A stretch of 6,572 bases of DNA from Pseudomonadota bacterium. Its GTDB lineage: Bacteria > Pseudomonadota > Alphaproteobacteria > Rhizobiales > Rhizobiaceae. The DNA is taken from assembly GCA_023390055.1 (NCBI GenBank), contig JAEWDP010000020.1, positions 1-6,572 on the forward strand, written 5' to 3'. A program made the translations under genes and the position numbers. The notes under the pieces were generated by a model. The model had not been told where the DNA came from, ran no database searches, and worked only from the letters and a program-made list of their open reading frames with translations. Positions 5,514 to 6,572 of the stretch are shown here, piece after piece. Each line of letters starts with the position of its first letter. Within the stretch, counting starts at the first letter, position 1.

Positions 5514-6572
5514 CTATGCGATGCGCAGCTCTTTCTTGCTGGGCAGGAAGATGGTCAAAAGCCCGATGGCGGGAAGGAAGCTGCAGATCGTATAGACGGC
5601 CGAAATGCCATGCCAGTCGGCCATGATTCCGAGAATGGCGGCGGCGATCCCGCCTATGCCGAAGGAGAAGCCGAAGAAGATGCCGGCGACCATCCCGACA
5701 CGTCCCGGCACCAGTTCCTGCGCCATGACGATGATGGCCGGAAAAGAAGACGCTATGATGAAGCCGATTGCAGCCGACAGGACGATCGTGACGGGAAGGT
5801 TTGCGTACGGCATAGCCAGGGTGAACGGCAAAACTCCAAGAATGGAGAACCAGATGACGACCTTCGACCCGAACCGGTCGCCGATCGGACCGCCGACAAG
5901 CAGTCCCACTGCTGAAGCGCCAAGGAAAACAAACAGCATGATCTGTGACTGCTGCACACTGACACCGAAACGTTCAATCACAAAGAACGTGTAATAACTG
6001 CCGATGCTCGCCGTATAGATATTCTTGGAAAATGTGAGGATCACCAGAATGAGCAGCGCCAACCTCACGGTTTTACCGGGCAAAGAATGGCTTGCCGATG
6101 CTTTCCTGCGTCCGCCATGGCCTGCAAGTTGCTGCTTGTACCAGCGCGCAACACGGCTGAGGACGATGATACCCAGCATGGCAGCAAGGGAGAACCATGC
6201 AACACTGCCCTGCCCCTTCGGAACGATGATGAACGCAGCCAACAGAGGCCCGATCGCCTGGCCAAAATTGCCGCCCACCTGGAAGACAGATTGTGCAAAT
6301 CCATAACGTCCGCCGGCGGCGAGCCGCGCGACACGTGACGATTCCGGATGGAACACGGCAGAGCCGACCCCGACCAGCGCCGCAGCAAAGACCAGCATGC
6401 CATAGGAACTGGCACCGGCAAGCATGAAGAGGCCGATAAACGTTGACCCCATCCCGACCGGAAGTGAATACGGGAACGGCTTCTTGTCGGTCACCATGCC
6501 GATCACCGGCTGCAGCAACGAAGCGGTAAACTGGAACGCCAGCGTCAAAAGACCGATCTGCCAGAAATCGAG
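5514..6572 (-). CDS. fsr: Fsr-type MFS exporter (fosmidomycin resistance protein), 5' end outside the window
   Basis: Proton-coupled inner-membrane exporter. E. coli Fsr confers resistance to fosmidomycin, an inhibitor of DXP reductoisomerase in the MEP isoprenoid pathway. The visible 352 residues align along their whole length with E. coli Fsr (406 residues) from memory. Shared stretches include LQPVIGMVTDK, GSAVFHPESSRVAR, GFAQSVFQVGGNFGQAIGPL, the loop-containing SKNIYTASIGSYYTFFV, GGPIGDRFGSKVVIW (second-half motif A), AQELVPGRVGMVAGIFFGFS and the C-terminal LTIFLP. The frame stays open through the right edge: upstream of an in-frame TTG at 6548 the residues LDFWQIGLL match the family, so TTG 6548 is not the start and roughly 55 residues (TM1 and part of TM2) lie outside. 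It ends at TAG 5514-5516. No MFS residues look missing in the visible part. The true substrate in this organism is inferred. Confidence 0.93.
   Translation of the reverse strand, partial: LDFWQIGLLTLAFQFTASLLQPVIGMVTDKKPFPYSLPVGMGSTFIGLFMLAGASSYGMLVFAAALVGVGSAVFHPESSRVARLAAGGRYGFAQSVFQVGGNFGQAIGPLLAAFIIVPKGQGSVAWFSLAAMLGIIVLSRVARWYKQQLAGHGGRRKASASHSLPGKTVRLALLILVILTFSKNIYTASIGSYYTFFVIERFGVSVQQSQIMLFVFLGASAVGLLVGGPIGDRFGSKVVIWFSILGVLPFTLAMPYANLPVTIVLSAAIGFIIASSFPAIIVMAQELVPGRVGMVAGIFFGFSFGIGGIAAAILGIMADWHGISAVYTICSFLPAIGLLTIFLPSKKELRIA

Noticed and set aside
6548..6572. Start of fsr at TTG 6548 inside the window
   Set aside because: Residues encoded upstream of it (LDFWQIGLL) match the Fsr family, so the gene continues past the window edge.
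1..6572. tRNA, CRISPR, insertion sequence or phage attachment structures
   Set aside because: I looked for tRNA-like arms, regularly spaced direct repeats, and transposase or integrase motifs and saw none.

Overview
The window looks like a chromosomal segment from an alphaproteobacterium, most likely Rhizobiales and probably Rhizobiaceae. Three things suggest this: moderate-to-high GC with GC-rich third codon positions, a CTTGAC-type -35 hexamer, and transporter and regulator families common in that group. Species cannot be told from the sequence alone. There are no rRNA or tRNA genes, CRISPR arrays, insertion sequences or phage genes that I can see.

Layout, left to right. Positions 1-101 may be the 3' end of a gene that enters from the left. 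Positions 102-339 are a regulatory stretch rich in small palindromes. It leads into a plus-strand GntR/FCD-family transcription regulator (340-1062, with alternative starts at 283 and 400). Only 14 bp separate that gene's stop from the stop of the convergent minus-strand MATE (NorM-type) drug/Na+ antiporter (1077-2459). Upstream of the MATE gene on the same strand is a TetA-family MFS exporter (2591-3835). Next comes a 679-bp stretch (3836-4514) without a convincing intact gene; it holds inverted repeats and what may be a broken small exported-protein gene. Then follow a membrane-anchored YpfJ-type neutral zinc metallopeptidase (4515-5426) and, running off the right edge, the fosmidomycin-resistance-type MFS exporter Fsr (5514-6572, N-terminus missing). 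Both are on the minus strand.

How the genes relate. The four minus-strand genes are collinear but spaced by 87 to 679 bp, and each complete one has its own ribosome-binding site. They look like separately or loosely co-transcribed units rather than a tight operon. Three of the four are multidrug-type exporters of different families or subfamilies, so the segment reads as an efflux-rich chromosomal neighbourhood. The GntR regulator is not divergently paired with any of them; its likely target is its own palindrome-rich leader or genes outside the window.

I found no convincing previously undescribed system. The points most worth checking are the palindrome cluster ahead of the regulator, the loss in the TetA-like protein of the TM9 aspartate needed for tetracycline transport, and the decayed or structured 679-bp gap.
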